Made by a program: the position numbers and the translations under genes. The notes beneath the pieces are model-generated. The model ran no database searches, was not told the origin of the DNA, and was given only the letters and a program-made list of their open reading frames with translations. From Rhodobacterales bacterium (lineage in GTDB: Bacteria; Pseudomonadota; Alphaproteobacteria; Caulobacterales; Hyphomonadaceae), in contig JACXUV010000016.1 in assembly GCA_014763715.1 (NCBI GenBank), positions 1-52,718 of the forward strand: a stretch of DNA of 52,718 nt, in the 5' to 3' direction. Shown piece by piece: positions 50,437 through 52,718 of this stretch (the stretch's first letter is position 1; every line of letters starts with the position of its first letter).

Positions 50437-50522
50437 GCGCGTTCAATGCGTCCTGTTATTATGCAGCCCGGATGAGATTGACGGAGCGGCCCGGCTCGGG
50501 CAGGAGAGCCTTCCCGATAAGG

Positions 50523-50609
50523 GCCTCTGTGGCGGAATTGGTAGACGCGGCGGATTCAAAATCCGCTTCTGGCAACAGAGTGCCGGTTCGAGTCCGGCCA
50601 GAGGTACCA
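50523..50609 (+). tRNA. tRNA-Leu (anticodon CAA)
   Basis: 87-nt class II tRNA: acceptor GCCTCTG pairs with CAGAGGT (one G-U), anticodon stem GCGGA/TCCGC with loop TTCAAAA giving anticodon CAA (reads UUG), the long variable arm typical of Leu, T-arm GCCGG/CCGGC with loop TTCGAGT, and an encoded CCA. A weak TTGACG -35 lies upstream, but no good -10 follows. Confidence 0.95.
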
Positions 50610-50625
50610 GCCATGCATCCCGTCA

Positions 50626-51327
50626 TTAATACTCGTATTTCTCCACCCGGGTGAGATCGATGATGTAGGCAGCGTCCGCGAGGTCGCTTTCCTGTTTCTC
50701 TGCATGAAGCGTGCCTTCGATCCAGACAGCCTGCGGCAGGTCCTTCAGGAGGATCGGCTTGTCGGTGCGCACGAAAATCGTCTGGTTCGGCGGCGGCGGC
50801 GGGGCGTGGATACATGCGCCGAAATAGGGCACCAGCAGGAACTCGCTGATCTCGGCCTTGGCATCGTATGAAAACGGCACAGTGTAGCCCGGCAGGCGGA
50901 TCTTCTTGCCGTCATAGGTGTCGACCGTGTTGAACGAGCCGATCTGCGTGGCCGTGTCGGCAGCAGAACCTTCCTGGATGGAATAGAGCGTTGCCATCTG
51001 GGCGGCGTACATCTTCTGCAGGCGCTCTTCCTCGCCTTCCGGCATCAGGTCTTCCCAGCCGATCTCGGTCACGCCGCGAGCCTGGATCTCCTGCTCTTCC
51101 TTCAGGGCCTCGGCTGCGGCGGCCGCGACAGAGGAACTCTGGGCCGCCTTTTCCGCATCGCTTTCGCCGATCTTGTCGCCAACCTGCGGACCGGCAGGCG
51201 CCGCTTCGGCTGTCGCGGTGTTTTCGCCAGCCGTGGTCTCGACATCGGCGACGGGGGCTGTTGCCTGGCCGCAAGCGGGCGAGAGGCTGATCAGGATGAG
51301 GGCGGGGAGGAGGAGGGAACGCTTCAT
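50626..51327 (-). CDS. DUF3299 lipoprotein beside an ABC transporter
   Basis: 233-aa lipoprotein with lipobox LSPAC (Cys19), an Ala/Glu-rich linker, and a DUF3299 domain (about 85-233) including FLLVPYFGACIHAPPPPPNQ. DUF3299 proteins sit with ABC permease/ATPase pairs in Proteobacteria, some of them linked to zinc uptake. Here the two ABC genes lie upstream on the same strand, 55 bases away. Function inferred from association only. Confidence 0.85.
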   Translation of the reverse strand: MKRSLLLPALILISLSPACGQATAPVADVETTAGENTATAEAAPAGPQVGDKIGESDAEKAAQSSSVAAAAAEALKEEQEIQARGVTEIGWEDLMPEGEEERLQKMYAAQMATLYSIQEGSAADTATQIGSFNTVDTYDGKKIRLPGYTVPFSYDAKAEISEFLLVPYFGACIHAPPPPPNQTIFVRTDKPILLKDLPQAVWIEGTLHAEKQESDLADAAYIIDLTRVEKYEY

Positions 51328-51382
51328 GAGTGTGTTTCTAGGCTTTCAGGGAGGGATGTTCCAGACGGCTTTGACGTCCTTG

Positions 51383-52651
51383 CTACAACTTCACGGACAG
51401 GCCGTCTGCGAGGGATCTGCGGAAAGCTGCCCAGGCCGGAATGGCCCCGGCCAGCAATGAGGCACCAGTAACGGCCAGCAGGGTCAGCAGGTCGGTCATG
51501 CCGGGGCCTGTGCCGCCAAGGGAAATGCCATAGCGCTGCATCACGATCGGCCCGGCGATCATGATCAGCCCGTGCACGATCACAATTCCGAGAGCAGCCC
51601 CGAAAAAGCCGATCAGGCCCGCTTCCAGCGTCAGCAGGCCGAAGATGTGCCCCGGCCGGGCGCCGACAGCACGCAGGATGGACATCTCCCGCCGGCGCTC
51701 GTTCAGGCTGGTCAGGATGGAGGTGAGGATCGAGACGACGCCGACCGCGATCACGAAGATGGAGACCGCCAGCAGGGCACGTTCCGCCATGGCCGTGACA
51801 CTCCACAGCTCGGCCAGCGCCTCGCCCGGAATGATGGCCATCAGCGGCTCGCCCTTATTGGTATTTATCTCGCGCCGTGTGCGCAGGATCGTGCCTTTCC
51901 GCTTCAGGCCGGCATAGACGGCGGTGATCGTCTTGGGTGTCAGATTGAAGCTGCGGATCATGTCTTCCGTGATCGAGTCGGAGAGCGGGTTCTTCGCCCC
52001 GGTCTCCCAGCCGACATGGATCGCCGTGATGGCTTCCAGCGAGACGATCACGGTACGGTCGACCGGCGTGCCTGTTGGGGCGAGGATGCCGACGACACGG
52101 AAAGGCCGGTTCTCGTGGCCGGAACCGAAATCGGCCTTGCCGAGGCCATGCGACAGGACCAGCGGGGTGCCGATGTCATAGCCAAGTTCACGGGCGACAT
52201 CGGCGCCGATCACGGCGTCGAACAGATCGTCCATCTCCTTGCCCTTGGCAAAGTGCAGGGCCTGGCCGCGGCCATACTGGTAGTGCTCGAAATAGGAATG
52301 GTTCGTCCCCATCACGCGGAAGCCGCGGTGGCTGTCGCCAAGGGAGATAGGAACGGTCCAGGCGATGTCATCGCGCGCCGCGATCTGCTGGTAGGTTGGC
52401 CAGGACACTTCTGCCGTCGCATTGCCCATCCGGAAGACGGAATAGAGCAACAGGTTCACGCTGCCGGTAGGCGCGCCGATGATCAGGTCCGTGCCGGAGA
52501 TCGTGTGGCCGAAGCCTTCGCGTGCGCCGGTGCGGGCCTTGTCCACACCCAGGAACAGGGCGACCGACAGGGCCACGGCCAGCAGCGTCAGCATCACAGA
52601 GGCGCGCCGGTTAAGCAGACTTTTCCAGGCCAGGGCAAAGAGGGCCTTCAT
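51383..52651 (-). CDS. ABC transporter permease (FtsX/MacB type)
   Basis: 422-aa permease. An N-terminal helix (about 12-36, AVALSVALFLGVDK) leads to a large periplasmic domain (to about 270), then three C-terminal transmembrane helices with the conserved MSILRAVGARPGHIFGLLTLEAGLIG segment of FtsX/MacB/LolE permeases. Its start overlaps the ATPase stop (ATGA). Confidence 0.92.
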   Translation of the reverse strand: MKALFALAWKSLLNRRASVMLTLLAVALSVALFLGVDKARTGAREGFGHTISGTDLIIGAPTGSVNLLLYSVFRMGNATAEVSWPTYQQIAARDDIAWTVPISLGDSHRGFRVMGTNHSYFEHYQYGRGQALHFAKGKEMDDLFDAVIGADVARELGYDIGTPLVLSHGLGKADFGSGHENRPFRVVGILAPTGTPVDRTVIVSLEAITAIHVGWETGAKNPLSDSITEDMIRSFNLTPKTITAVYAGLKRKGTILRTRREINTNKGEPLMAIIPGEALAELWSVTAMAERALLAVSIFVIAVGVVSILTSILTSLNERRREMSILRAVGARPGHIFGLLTLEAGLIGFFGAALGIVIVHGLIMIAGPIVMQRYGISLGGTGPGMTDLLTLLAVTGASLLAGAIPAWAAFRRSLADGLSVKL

Positions 52652-52718
52652 GCGCTTACCCCCGCCTTGTTGATTTCGGAGAGGTCCACCGCGCGGTCGA
52701 ACAGGCGGGCGAGGCTGG
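52648..52718 (-). CDS. ABC transporter ATP-binding protein, partial (C-terminal end)
   Basis: Only the last 23 codons are inside the window, reading ASLARLFDRAVDLSEINKAG near the end, as in the C-termini of FtsX-partner ATPases. Overlaps the permease start. Identity rests mainly on position. Confidence 0.65.
   Translation of the reverse strand, partial: SLARLFDRAVDLSEINKAGVSA

Noticed and set aside
50437-50522. Promoter of tRNA-Leu with TTGACG
   Set aside because: No acceptable -10 at 16-18 bases, so it was not listed as a feature.
1-52718. Search for insertion sequences, integrases, CRISPR arrays, prophage or toxin-antitoxin pairs
   Set aside because: No transposase, integrase, spacer array or paired small genes of this type were found.

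Overview
The window is 52.7 kb of GC-rich, densely packed chromosomal DNA, and nearly every gene has its best-known relatives in Alphaproteobacteria. The clues are a GapR-type DUF2312 nucleoid protein, DUF2853, DUF2164, DUF2312 and DUF983 proteins, a heme operon with a mitofilin-like gene, divergent polysaccharide deacetylase beside RppH, an alphaproteobacterial type of Fe-S scaffold, and GANTC (CcrM-type) sites in several promoter regions. Many exported hydrolases and lipoproteins suggest a marine, prosthecate-type lineage such as Hyphomonadaceae; this is an inference from gene content, not a measured placement. There is no integrase, transposase, CRISPR array, phage gene or rRNA.

Layout. 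1-3.65 kb (minus): partial acyl-CoA dehydrogenase, PhyH-type dioxygenase, DUF885 metallopeptidase. 3.75-8.06 kb (plus): hemC-hemD-Mic60-like-hemY operon, then tRNA-Thr(CGT). 8.3-13.35 kb: serine hydrolase, thpR, DUF2853, BI-1 membrane protein, GNAT, peroxiredoxin. 13.4-22.4 kb (plus): M28 lipoprotein peptidase, a HEPN-motif protein, EnvC-like protein, CtpA, divergent polysaccharide deacetylase, RppH, then a coupled alpha/beta hydrolase, class IV aminotransferase and sulfotransferase run. 22.5-28 kb: folE (minus), cysS with a candidate cysteine leader peptide, Fe-S scaffold, yidD, thrS. 28-34.9 kb: O-antigen ligase-like protein and GT2, gloB and DUF985 (minus), methyltransferase, PII, DUF983 (minus), tyrosine-pathway dehydrogenase, DUF2164, exported MsrB. 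34.9-39.75 kb (minus): four-gene envelope operon of an S8 protease lipoprotein, a membrane protein with an I9-like domain, a lipoprotein of unknown function and an M23 peptidase with a long Asp/Thr-rich linker. 40-52.7 kb: MFS transporter, lytic transglycosylase, rpmJ, HAD hydrolase, TPR protein, alpha/beta hydrolase, gapR, SDR, EamA transporter, NAD(P) reductase, dsbB, exoD, tRNA-Leu(CAA), and a DUF3299 plus ABC transporter set running off the end.

How the genes fit together. Heme synthesis, aminoacyl-tRNA synthetases, pterin (folE), Fe-S assembly, membrane insertion (yidD) and chromosome organisation (gapR) are housekeeping. A second theme is envelope remodelling: EnvC-like, CtpA, M23, MltB-type transglycosylase, S8 protease and several lipoprotein peptidases.

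The most interesting signal is upstream of cysS. A 16-codon open reading frame (23327-23377) ends in Cys-Arg-Cys-Cys-Cys-Cys-Arg, starts about 7 bases after a good -35/-10 pair (so the transcript may be leaderless), and its Cys codons lie inside a hairpin followed by a second hairpin before cysS. This looks like cysteine-responsive attenuation of cysteinyl-tRNA synthetase. The second is the S8 protease operon, in which the next gene seems to encode a separate, membrane-anchored I9-like propeptide/inhibitor domain.
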